Source of the DNA: an uncultured bacterium
GTDB lineage: Bacteria > Armatimonadota > Zipacnadia > Zipacnadales > Zipacnadaceae
DNA length: 9,020 nt
Assembly (NCBI GenBank): GCA_937928475.1
Contig: CALFVE010000241.1
Span: 1-9,020 of the forward strand
Direction: 5' to 3'
Part shown: positions 1-6,032 of the stretch, piece after piece
Numbering within the stretch: position 1 is the stretch's first letter
Layout of the letters: each line of letters begins with the position of its first letter
Made by a program: the position numbers and the translations under genes
Notes under the pieces: model-generated
What the model saw: the letters and a program-made list of their open reading frames with translations, nothing else
The model's database searches: none
Told to the model about the DNA's origin: nothing

Positions 1-103
1 TCTGGCCTCCGACCACTCGCTGCACGACGGCATTCCGGTGGCCAACATTGTGGAGATGTTCCGAGTGGGAGCGGAGTACGGACGGGCCGTGTACGCCCGC
101 TAG
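1..103 (+). CDS. Uroporphyrinogen decarboxylase (URO-D) family protein, C-terminal fragment
   Basis: This is the 3' end of a gene entering from the left edge: 33 complete codons are read from base 2, closing at TAG 101-103. The visible residues include DHSLHDGIPVANI followed by a helix ending in EYGR. That is the usual C-terminal signature of URO-D superfamily proteins, where a DHS-hDGIP-N stretch precedes the last alpha helix. The superfamily includes HemE, which converts uroporphyrinogen III to coproporphyrinogen III in haem synthesis. It also includes many corrinoid-dependent methyltransferases (MtaA/CmuA type). With only the tail visible, true HemE cannot be separated from a methyltransferase-like paralogue. 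The DHSLHDGIP wording looks more like the paralogues, which is inference. The stop codon shares a CTAG tetranucleotide with the stop of the converging glycosyltransferase gene. Confidence 0.68.
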   Translation, partial: LASDHSLHDGIPVANIVEMFRVGAEYGRAVYAR

Positions 104-1170
104 GCGCGGCGGAGCAGCCTCTGGAACACCTCGACAGTCCGTTCCGCCTGGCCGCGAAGCGAGAACCGCTGATGCGCCCGCTGCCGGGCTGCTTCCCCCA
201 TCCGGGCGCGAAGGCTCGGATCCCCCAGCAGGCGGTCGAGCGCAGCGGCCAGGGCGGCGGCATCCCCTGGAGGTGAAAGCAGTCCGGTGACGCCGTGTTC
301 GACTGCCTCGTTGATTCCGGGTGCATTGCTCCCTGCGCCGGGGATACCCAGGAAGGCCGCCTCGATCAGGCACAGGCCCAGCCCCTCCTTCTGCACCGAG
401 GGCAGCACGGCCACGTCGAAAACCTGCGTCACCGCCAAGGCGTCGTGGCGATAGCCGAGGAACCAGACCCGATCCGAGAGCCCCAGCCGCGCAGCCTGCT
501 TTCGCAGACTCCCAAGCAGCGGCCCCCGGCCCAGGCACAAGCAGTGCAGGTCAGGATACGCAGCAGAAAGCATCACCATCGCCTTCAGGAGCACTCGGTG
601 CCCCTTCTTGGGGGAAAGGTGGGCCACCACCCCGATGACCGGGACCCCGGGAGGCAAGCCCAGGCGGGAGCGCATCTCGGCGGCCGGCGGAAGCCCCACG
701 AAGTCTGTCGGGTCGAGACCGTTGTAGACGACCGCCGCTCGCACAGGCGGAAAGCCGTGGCCGATCAGGTAGTCCTGGACGCCCCGGGAGGGCGCGACCA
801 GCAAGTCAGCCCTCCGATACCACCAGGGGGAACTCATACCGTGCATGTGCGCCACGCAAGGCACCCCCTCGCGATGCGCGGCCCAAGCGCCCCACCAGGT
901 AGCGGTGGATAGGTGGGTGTGGACCAGGTCAGGCCGGAACTCCCGGATGAGCCAACGCAGGCGAGAGCCAACCCGCGGGTTCCACTTGCCGGATAGCGCC
1001 AGCGCGCGGCAAGGCACTCCTCGGCGGGCGAGTTCCTCCTCCAGCAGCGGCAACGGCTTCGTTGCTACCAGCACCTCATGGCCGTGGCGGCGCAGTTCTC
1101 CGGAGAGATAGGTGACCACCCTCTCCGCCCCCGAGTAGTGGGAGGGTGTGATGACTTCCAGGATGCGCAA
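100..1170 (-). CDS. Glycosyltransferase, GT4 family (GT-B fold)
   Basis: The 356-residue product should transfer a sugar from a nucleotide-sugar donor to a glycan or lipid acceptor on the cytoplasmic face. The acceptor cannot be told from sequence. The N-terminal half opens with a Rossmann strand and SGAER (residues 13-17) and carries DLVHTH (81-86), the usual acceptor-domain pattern. The C-terminal half has YNGLD (149-153), a G-x-LSPKKG loop (184-190) and the EX7E donor motif E262...E270, followed by IPGAGSNAPGINE. The length is normal for the family. The start is TTG at 1170-1168: it gives the expected MRILEVI beginning and has an AAGGGAG Shine-Dalgarno 9 nt upstream. The gene stands alone, convergent with the URO-D gene and divergent from thiE, so no polysaccharide cluster is visible to specify its substrate. 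The segment after E270 departs from the common 'PVVATDVGG' wording, but the overall motif is intact. Confidence 0.9.
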   Translation of the reverse strand: MRILEVITPSHYSGAERVVTYLSGELRRHGHEVLVATKPLPLLEEELARRGVPCRALALSGKWNPRVGSRLRWLIREFRPDLVHTHLSTATWWGAWAAHREGVPCVAHMHGMSSPWWYRRADLLVAPSRGVQDYLIGHGFPPVRAAVVYNGLDPTDFVGLPPAAEMRSRLGLPPGVPVIGVVAHLSPKKGHRVLLKAMVMLSAAYPDLHCLCLGRGPLLGSLRKQAARLGLSDRVWFLGYRHDALAVTQVFDVAVLPSVQKEGLGLCLIEAAFLGIPGAGSNAPGINEAVEHGVTGLLSPPGDAAALAAALDRLLGDPSLRARMGEAARQRAHQRFSLRGQAERTVEVFQRLLRRA

Positions 1171-1179
1171 TCGTGACGG

Positions 1180-1186
1180 CTCCCTT
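1180..1186 (-). promoter_or_regulatory. Ribosome binding site of the glycosyltransferase gene
   Basis: Read on the minus strand this is AAGGGAG, 9 nt before the TTG codon at 1170-1168. It supports that unusual start codon, from which the family's normal N-terminus begins. Confidence 0.65.
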
Positions 1187-1207
1187 ACTCAGAAATTCAA
1201 TGGCCCG

Positions 1208-1216
1208 ATCATAACA
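1208..1216 (-). promoter_or_regulatory. Candidate extended -10 promoter for the glycosyltransferase gene
   Basis: On the minus strand the bases read TGTTATGAT. This is a TGn extension plus TATGAT, five of six matches to TATAAT. No good -35 hexamer is seen 16-18 nt upstream, as is acceptable for extended -10 promoters. Transcription would start near 1200, leaving a leader of about 30 nt. The box lies between two 5-bp complementary arms, GGCCC (1202-1206) and GGGCC (1217-1221), which could be an operator or chance in GC-rich DNA. Confidence 0.4.
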
Positions 1217-1230
1217 GGGCCGGTCAGGCT

Positions 1231-1362
1231 CGCCTGCGGTGACAGCCCAGGTGCTTGCCCAAAGTGGCAGAGCCACGCCCTCGCCGAAGGAAAAAGCGTC
1301 CTGGGCGGTGAAAGAACAGGCGCTGGGATGTGCGCCGGATGCCCCGCATAGCAACCCGGCGC
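1231..1362 (+). promoter_or_regulatory. Possible structured leader upstream of thiE
   Basis: The 202 bp between the divergent genes holds no convincing ORF. The thiE-proximal part can be drawn as two RNA domains. The first is closed by CGCCTG (1231-1236) pairing with CAGGCG (1317-1322). Inside it GCCCAG (1245-1250) pairs with CTGGGC (1301-1306), and inside that is a GTGGC-AGA-GCCAC hairpin (1264-1276). The second is GCGCCGG (1332-1338) pairing with CCGGCGC (1356-1362), enclosing an ATGC-CCC-GCAT hairpin (1339-1349) and ending 10 nt before the ATG. None of the conserved TPP-riboswitch strings is present. GC-rich sequence forms such pairs by chance, so this is only a candidate. No T-tract follows either domain. 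Confidence 0.25.
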
Positions 1363-1372
1363 GATCGTGTGA

Positions 1373-2026
1373 ATGCTCTTGGCCCCGCGTTCCAAAATCT
1401 ACTATATCACGCCCTGGCCACTGCCAGAACGCCAGACCCTGATACGTTTGGTGCAGGCTGTGCTGCGCGCTGGCGTAGGGCTGGTGCAATATCGGGCCAA
1501 GCAGGCCTCGACGCGTCGCATGTATGAGGATGCTCAGGCCCTACTGCGCTTGACTCGTCCCTTCGGTGTACCCCTCATCATCAATGACCGGCTGGACATC
1601 GCGCTGGCGGCTGGCGCCGACGGGGTGCATATCGGCAGCGAGGACCTGCCCACCAACGTGGCCCGCCGCATGATGGGGCCCAGCGCCATCGTGGGAGTCA
1701 GCGCCGATCACCCCGCCGAGGCGCGGCGCGCCGAGCGACAGGGCGCCTCCTATGTCGCCTGCGGCGCTGTCTTCCCCTCTCCCACCAAGCCGGACAAGCC
1801 CGTTATCGGGCCACACGGAGTGGCGGCCGTGCAGCACGCCGTCACCATCCCCGTCTGTGCTATCGGGGGCATCACCGCCGACAACTTGGCGGAGTTGAGC
1901 GAGGTCAATCCTGCCCTCGTCGCCGTGATCTCAGCCATTAATGACGCTCCTGACCCCTATGCCGCCGCCCGCCGCTTGGTGGAGGTAGCCCGAACTGCGC
2001 TTCCCCATCGCGTCTTCGGCCCCTAA
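1373..2026 (+). CDS. thiE: Thiamine phosphate synthase ThiE
   Basis: This enzyme joins HMP pyrophosphate and the thiazole phosphate to give thiamine phosphate and pyrophosphate, in the cytoplasm. The 217 residues form one TIM barrel of normal length. Visible motifs in order are QYRAK (39-43, pyrimidine and pyrophosphate site), IINDRLDIALAAGADGVHIG (69-88, with the Mg-binding ND pair), GVSAD (108-112), PSPTKPDKP (135-143, thiazole-phosphate loop), CAIGGIT (162-168) and VISAI (185-189). The TenI relatives differ in the pyrophosphate loop, so the intact P-x-x-TK segment favours a true ThiE. ATG 1373 is the first possible start after an in-frame TGA at 1370-1372. No Shine-Dalgarno is seen in the 20 nt before it, which is odd beside the strong sites of its neighbours. 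No other thiamine gene is in the window. Its stop overlaps that of the converging cca gene by 4 bp. Confidence 0.94.
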   Translation: MLLAPRSKIYYITPWPLPERQTLIRLVQAVLRAGVGLVQYRAKQASTRRMYEDAQALLRLTRPFGVPLIINDRLDIALAAGADGVHIGSEDLPTNVARRMMGPSAIVGVSADHPAEARRAERQGASYVACGAVFPSPTKPDKPVIGPHGVAAVQHAVTIPVCAIGGITADNLAELSEVNPALVAVISAINDAPDPYAAARRLVEVARTALPHRVFGP

Positions 2027-3540
2027 GGCTCAGCCAGCAGGTTCAGCCCATGTTCGCGCAGGTAGTCCCTGGCCTCCTCGGCGGTGCGTAAGCGCCCCTC
2101 CAACTGTAAGTCCCGGAGGGCGGCCTTGACCTTCCCCACTCTTGGCCCCGGGGACAAACCAAGCACTTGCATGATCTCCCGGCCGTCGAGCAAGGGTGGA
2201 GGAAACTGCTCGCCCGCCCGGGTTCCCAGCGCCCGCTTTACTTCGCGCAGCCGCCGGAGCAAGGCCCGATAGCGGGTGAAATTCGGTCGTCCGGAAGCCG
2301 GCACGCTGGCTGCGATGTCCGCCCACATCACCGCCAGCAATTCGCCCCCGCGCACCCGATCGGCGAAGAAGTACTTCTCCAAAGTTGAGGCCCGCGTACG
2401 CTGGGGGTCGAAATGAGCACAGAACATGTGGCGCCGGATCAGGAAGAGTAAGTGCTCTCTGTCTACGTGCAAGGGGTCGTCGCGCGGTAGGCCCGACAAG
2501 CGCAGCCGCTCCACCAGTTGGCCCGCCAGCCTCGCCCCCTCGACGTCGTGGTTAGGAAAACGAATCCGATCCGCTTCAGACTCTGGAACCCGCAGCGTCG
2601 GCGGCTTGCCGAGGTCGTGCAGCAGCACCGCCAGCCGGGCATGCAGAGTGCTCGGCTGTAGAGGAATCGGGCTGCGCAGCCGCCGGGCCACCGCCGGGTC
2701 CTCCAGGTCCGCGAGGCGCTCCAGAGCCAGGAGGGTATGGGCTAGCACCCCACCCTCGGTATGGAACGCCTCCGGCTGCGGGGTCTGGCGCAGGGCGGCA
2801 ACCTCCGGCAAGAGCAGCGCCAGCAGCCCAGTTTCCTCCCACAGCCGCACCAGCCGCACCGGATTCGCGTCGAAGCCGCGCAGGAATTCCTGGCCGACCA
2901 CCTCCTCCGCCACCCGCGGCACACCCGCGCTAGTGCGCCGGACGATCTCGGGGGCCATCTCGGTCGCGGCCCGCAGAGTCTTCTTCTCCACCTCAAATCC
3001 CAACTGGCAGGCGAACCTCAGCCCGCGGAGAATCCGCGAGGGGTCCTCCCCAAACCGCTGGCGCGCTTCGCCGACCGCCCGGATCAGCCGCCGGCGCAAG
3101 TCCTGCCGCCCCTGGAAGGGATCCACCAACCGCCCGTCGAGGCCCAGCGCCATCGCGTTGACGGTGAAGTCCCGCCGGGCCAGGTCCTCCTCCAGGCCCA
3201 CGCCCAGCTCGGCGCTCAGGTCCCGGTAGCGCAAGCCCGTCCAGCGGTCCCGCCGGGGCAAGGCGATGTCATAGACTTCTGTCGCGCCCTGCGGCCGGAA
3301 CTTGAACACTCCAAAGGCGCGCGACTCTACCGCCATCACCCGCCCGTGTGCGCTTAGAATCCGCTCTATCTCCTCCGGTCTCATGCCTACCACTACGAAG
3401 TCCAGATCCTTCGTCTCCTGGCCTAGCAGCCAATCGCGCACTGCTCCCCCCACCAAGAAGACCGAGCCGGCCGGGAAGGCCCGCAGGAAGGCAAGGTCGG
3501 GCCGGCTGAGGAGTTCGCGGACGAGCGCGGCAGCGTTCAT
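2023..3540 (-). CDS. cca: CCA tRNA nucleotidyltransferase / poly(A) polymerase family protein with HD domain
   Basis: The 505-residue product is a class II nucleotidyltransferase that adds CCA (or only the final A) to tRNA 3' ends. Residues 27-60 hold GGAVRDWLLG and the catalytic pair in KDLD (D45, D47), with a third likely carboxylate at D91 (YDIALPR). DLARRDFTVNA (119-129) is the DxxRRD nucleotide-binding motif. EDPSR (165-169) matches the EDxxR template motif, followed by RILRGLRFACQLGF. A loop between motifs A and B (about 96-117) is present. CC-adding enzymes usually lack it, so CCA- or A-adding activity is favoured. A C-terminal HD domain shows H268, H308-D309 (LLHDLGKP) and H331-D332, resembling the metal-dependent phosphohydrolase module of E. 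coli-type CCA enzymes. ATG 3540 is the only sensible start but lacks a clear Shine-Dalgarno. The gene lies 93 bp after ispDF and is probably co-transcribed. Its TAG overlaps the thiE stop. Confidence 0.9.
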   Translation of the reverse strand: MNAAALVRELLSRPDLAFLRAFPAGSVFLVGGAVRDWLLGQETKDLDFVVVGMRPEEIERILSAHGRVMAVESRAFGVFKFRPQGATEVYDIALPRRDRWTGLRYRDLSAELGVGLEEDLARRDFTVNAMALGLDGRLVDPFQGRQDLRRRLIRAVGEARQRFGEDPSRILRGLRFACQLGFEVEKKTLRAATEMAPEIVRRTSAGVPRVAEEVVGQEFLRGFDANPVRLVRLWEETGLLALLLPEVAALRQTPQPEAFHTEGGVLAHTLLALERLADLEDPAVARRLRSPIPLQPSTLHARLAVLLHDLGKPPTLRVPESEADRIRFPNHDVEGARLAGQLVERLRLSGLPRDDPLHVDREHLLFLIRRHMFCAHFDPQRTRASTLEKYFFADRVRGGELLAVMWADIAASVPASGRPNFTRYRALLRRLREVKRALGTRAGEQFPPPLLDGREIMQVLGLSPGPRVGKVKAALRDLQLEGRLRTAEEARDYLREHGLNLLAEP

Positions 3541-3633
3541 CAGAAGTGCGAGCGACGATCAGGCGCAGCGGTCTTGTGGCGGCCGCGGCCCCCGTGGCGC
3601 CAGAAATCGCATAGCTTGACTAGAAAGCCCGCC
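3541..3633. other. Spacer between ispDF and cca
   Basis: These 93 bp contain no ORF of note and no recognisable promoter, terminator or Shine-Dalgarno. Two short GC palindromes are present: GGCCGCGGCC (3581-3590) and TGGCGCCA (3595-3602). Without a T-tract they do not make an intrinsic terminator, so read-through from ispDF into cca is likely. Confidence 0.4.
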
Positions 3634-4797
3634 CTACCGGCGTTCGAGCAGCGCTAACGCGTGTGCGGCGATCGCTTGCCCCTCCCCGACCGGGCCGAGG
3701 CCCTCCATGGTCTTCGCCTTGATGCTGACCTGACTCACTGCCACGCCCAGGACCTCGGCTAGCCGCTCCCGTATCGCCCTTACGTGAGGCCGCAGTTTGG
3801 GCGCCTCCGCCAGTACGGTGACATCGCAGTTGACCGGCGCCAGGCCGGCCTCTGCGACCATGACGGTTACCTGGGTGAGCAGAACCATGCTGTCAGCGCC
3901 GGCGTACCGGGGATCGTCGTCCGGAAAGTGGGTCCCGATGTCCCCCAGCGCGGCCGCGCCGAGCAGGGCGTCGGCCAGCGCATGACAGATCACATCGCCG
4001 TCGGAATGCCCCAGCAGTCCCTGGTCCCAGGGAATGGTCACCCCGCCCAAGATCAAGCGGCGGCCGGGCGCCAACCGGTGCAGGTCGTAGCCGTGTCCGA
4101 TTCGAATCGCGGCGGAGCGGCTCAAGAGCCTTTCAGCGACCTTCAGGTCCTCTGGCGTAGTCACCTTCAGATTGTAAGCACTGCTAGGGCAGATCCGCAC
4201 GGGATGGCCCATCGCTTCCACCAGCATAGCATCATCGGTGACTGCCGACGCCGGGTCGGCAGGGCGCTCGTGCGCCGCCTGAATGAGGTCAAAGCGGAAG
4301 GTCTGCGGGGTCTGAGCCCGCCAGAGACCCTCGCGGGGCGGGGTGCCGACCACCAGCAAGTCGTCGCCGGCGCGCTTGAGGGTGTCCGTGATGGGGGTGG
4401 CGGCTAGCGCCGCCCCAAACTCGCGAGCCGCGGCCACGGTCTGCGCGATCAGTTGAGGGGAGACCAGGGGCCGGGCGCCGTCGTGGATCGCCACAATTTC
4501 GGGTGGTTCTTCGGCCAGGGCAGCCAATCCGGCGCGCACCGAGGCGGCGCGGTCGGCTCCCCCGGCCACCACTTGCGGGGTCAGACGCGCCTCTTGCTCC
4601 ACTATGGCCCGCTCCGCCTCAGCCTCCCAGCCCGAGGGCACCACTAACACGGCGCGTGTAATCTCCTCCACCCGGGCGAAGGCCCTAAGCGAGTGCAGGA
4701 AAAGCGGAGACCCCGCCAGGGGGAGGAAGCACTTGGGCCTATCCGTCCCCATGCGCTCGCCGCGGCCGGCCGCCATGATCAAGACCGCTACGCTCAC
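3634..4797 (-). CDS. ispDF: Bifunctional IspD-IspF enzyme of the MEP isoprenoid pathway
   Basis: One 387-residue chain carries two non-consecutive MEP-pathway activities. Residues 1-225 are IspD (MEP cytidylyltransferase): AAGRGERMG then RPKCFLPL (9-27), the CTP-binding loop; DGARPLV (106-112); TPITDTLK (134-141); AQTPQTFR (161-168); TDDAMLVE (187-194). Residues 229-387 are IspF (MEcPP synthase). They have RIGHGYDLH (232-240), with metal ligands D238 and H240, HSDGD (264-268), and H272 as third ligand. GDIGTHFPDDDP follows, and a C-terminal KAKTMEGLGPVGEGQAIA. The linker is only a few residues. Start choice: the GTG at 4797-4795 puts VSVAVLIMAAG at the N-terminus, as in IspD, and has a GGAAGGA Shine-Dalgarno 9 nt upstream. 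An ATG at 4860 would add 21 residues unlike IspD and overlap yacL by 47 bp. The gene begins 16 nt after the yacL stop, so the two are almost certainly one operon. Confidence 0.95.
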   Translation of the reverse strand: MSVAVLIMAAGRGERMGTDRPKCFLPLAGSPLFLHSLRAFARVEEITRAVLVVPSGWEAEAERAIVEQEARLTPQVVAGGADRAASVRAGLAALAEEPPEIVAIHDGARPLVSPQLIAQTVAAAREFGAALAATPITDTLKRAGDDLLVVGTPPREGLWRAQTPQTFRFDLIQAAHERPADPASAVTDDAMLVEAMGHPVRICPSSAYNLKVTTPEDLKVAERLLSRSAAIRIGHGYDLHRLAPGRRLILGGVTIPWDQGLLGHSDGDVICHALADALLGAAALGDIGTHFPDDDPRYAGADSMVLLTQVTVMVAEAGLAPVNCDVTVLAEAPKLRPHVRAIRERLAEVLGVAVSQVSIKAKTMEGLGPVGEGQAIAAHALALLERR

Positions 4798-4806
4798 CGA
4801 GGCGCA

Positions 4807-4813
4807 TCCTTCC
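4807..4813 (-). promoter_or_regulatory. Ribosome binding site fixing the ispDF start
   Basis: On the minus strand GGAAGGA lies directly after the yacL stop codon and 9 nt before GTG 4797-4795. It decides for the GTG start over the in-frame ATG at 4860. Confidence 0.75.
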
Positions 4814-5929
4814 CTATTCGGCCTTCCGATCAGCGCTGTTCGAGGATTCCACCAGGGCAAAGATCATCTTGCCCGCACCCGTTTGCAGCACGGTCTCGAC
4901 CTGCGCCAACACCGTCTTGCCCACCAGGTGCGCCGCCCGCTTGACCACGACCATGGTGCCGTCTTCCAGATACCCCACCGCCTGATCCGGCTCCTTGCCC
5001 TCCTTGATCAGCGCGACCGTGAAGGTCTCGCCAGGCAGATAGACGGGCTTGAGGGTGGTCGCCAACTCGTTGACATTGAGCACGGGCACCCCATGCAGCT
5101 TGGCGATCTCGGCCACCCCGAAATCGTTGGTCAGCACCTTGGCTCCCCGTGCGGCGGCCAGCCGCACCAGCCGGGTGTCCACCTCTTCGAAGGGCGCCTC
5201 CTCTTCGGTGTAGTCGGTGAGAACGCTGACCTCTACTCCGTTCATGGTCTTGAGGCGGTTGAGCATGTCCAGGCCCCGCCGTCCCCGGGCCCGCTTGAGA
5301 TTGTCTTCCGAGTCGGCGATGTGGTGGAGTTCGCCCAGCACGAAATCGGGCACGAGGATGGGGCCTTCAATGAAGCCGGTGCCCACAATGTTGCAGATAC
5401 GCCCGTCAATAATAATATTGGTATCCAACATCTTGGGAGTAGCGCCGCGCATGGCCGCGGCCGCCGCGCCGCTGCTGGGGGCTTTGGACAGAGCCGGGAA
5501 CACGTAGGCAATCTGTTCCTTGGCGCTCATGGCAAAGCCGACGCCCAGCACCACTCCGGCGACGCTCGCGAAGATGGCAATCGGCAGTCCGTAGCCTTCG
5601 ATGCGGGTGAAGGGGAAAGTAAGCAGAATCGCCACCACCAGCCCTAGTATGGTTCCGATAACCGCCGCTACCTTGTCGAGTAGGGGTACCTTCTCGAAGT
5701 AGTTGATCCAGGTGACAATCTTGCGGAAGAAGACTAGGGCAATGAGGAACCCGATCAGGCCGCCCGCTACGGCCATACCCGCGGTGAAAAAGTACGTGTG
5801 CAACCCGGACGGATCGCTGCCACCGAACAGCCGCACCTCCAGCGCCCTGCCGATGAGATTTCCGACGATGACCCCAACGAGGATGACAGCGGTGACGAAC
5901 AACGACCAGAGCGAACGCAAGAGGACCAC
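4814..5929 (-). CDS. yacL: YacL-type membrane protein with PIN and TRAM domains
   Basis: The 371-residue protein has a membrane N-terminus with four hydrophobic segments: about 8-30, 45-68, 84-105 and 114-134. A short Ala-rich linker (152-160) leads to a PIN nuclease-like domain and a C-terminal TRAM domain (about 297-360). The PIN acidic residues are all present: D169 in LDTNIIIDGR, E200 in LGELHH, D221 in RRGLDML, D251 and D269 in LTNDF. It could therefore be a catalytically competent Mg-dependent RNase, with TRAM giving RNA binding. The cellular role of YacL proteins is unsettled. The start is GTG at 5929-5927, with AAGGAG (5939-5944) 9 nt upstream. The yacL-ispD-ispF order is conserved in Firmicutes and recurs here with the fused ispDF. 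Older databases call such proteins 'PilT N-terminus', a name for the PIN fold that does not link it to the neighbouring pilus genes. Confidence 0.92.
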   Translation of the reverse strand: MVLLRSLWSLFVTAVILVGVIVGNLIGRALEVRLFGGSDPSGLHTYFFTAGMAVAGGLIGFLIALVFFRKIVTWINYFEKVPLLDKVAAVIGTILGLVVAILLTFPFTRIEGYGLPIAIFASVAGVVLGVGFAMSAKEQIAYVFPALSKAPSSGAAAAAMRGATPKMLDTNIIIDGRICNIVGTGFIEGPILVPDFVLGELHHIADSEDNLKRARGRRGLDMLNRLKTMNGVEVSVLTDYTEEEAPFEEVDTRLVRLAAARGAKVLTNDFGVAEIAKLHGVPVLNVNELATTLKPVYLPGETFTVALIKEGKEPDQAVGYLEDGTMVVVKRAAHLVGKTVLAQVETVLQTGAGKMIFALVESSNSADRKAE

Positions 5930-5990
5930 GATACCCAGCTCCTTCGCCGCTGCGTGGCGTGGATGTGTAGAAGAAACGCCCGGCAGGATA

Positions 5991-6009
5991 TAAGATGCAG
6001 CCTATCTTA
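5991..6009. repeat. Inverted repeat overlapping the yacL promoter -10 box
   Basis: TAAGAT (5991-5996) and ATCTTA (6004-6009) are perfect 6-bp complementary arms around a 7-bp spacer. One arm coincides with the proposed -10 hexamer, and the other lies near the expected transcription start. This is the placement expected of a repressor operator or a start-site hairpin. The arms are AT-rich in otherwise GC-rich DNA. Confidence 0.45.
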
Positions 6010-6032
6010 CTATTTCTCGGCGAGAATGGCAA
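6004..6032 (-). promoter_or_regulatory. Sigma-70-like promoter of the yacL-ispDF(-cca) operon
   Basis: On the minus strand TTGCCA (6032-6027) is followed after exactly 17 nt by TAAGAT (6009-6004). These match TTGACA and TATAAT at five and four of six positions. Transcription should begin near 5996, giving a leader of roughly 65 nt before the yacL GTG. It is the best promoter in the 228-bp gap after tadC. Confidence 0.6.

Noticed and set aside
1171..1372. TPP riboswitch, cobalamin riboswitch or SRP RNA in front of thiE
   Set aside because: The hallmark conserved strings (such as CTGAGA or the SRP GGAAGGAAGCAGC loop) are missing on both strands. Partial look-alikes such as CCGAAGGAAAAAGC do not sit in the required context.
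1076..1489. Minus-strand ORF of 137 codons spanning the thiE-glycosyltransferase gap
   Set aside because: It overlaps both flanking real genes, has no recognisable motif, and its composition is that of an antisense shadow in GC-rich DNA.
4798..4860. Longer ispDF reading frame starting at ATG 4860 (408 residues)
   Set aside because: The extra 21 residues are unlike any IspD N-terminus and lie inside the yacL 3' end. The GTG at 4797 has a good Shine-Dalgarno and the right N-terminal strand.
4604..5647. Long plus-strand ORF of 347 codons opposite ispDF and yacL
   Set aside because: It is wholly antisense to two well-identified genes and its His/Gly/Arg-rich sequence matches no fold. The same applies to 2426-3229 (+), 3784-4407 (+), 6182-6766 (+), 6821-7576 (+) and 8149-8865 (+).
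4814..5929. Pilus retraction ATPase (PilT) reading of the PIN protein because of the neighbouring Tad genes
   Set aside because: The protein has no Walker motifs. The 'PilT N-terminus' label in older annotations refers to the PIN fold. The gene belongs with ispDF.
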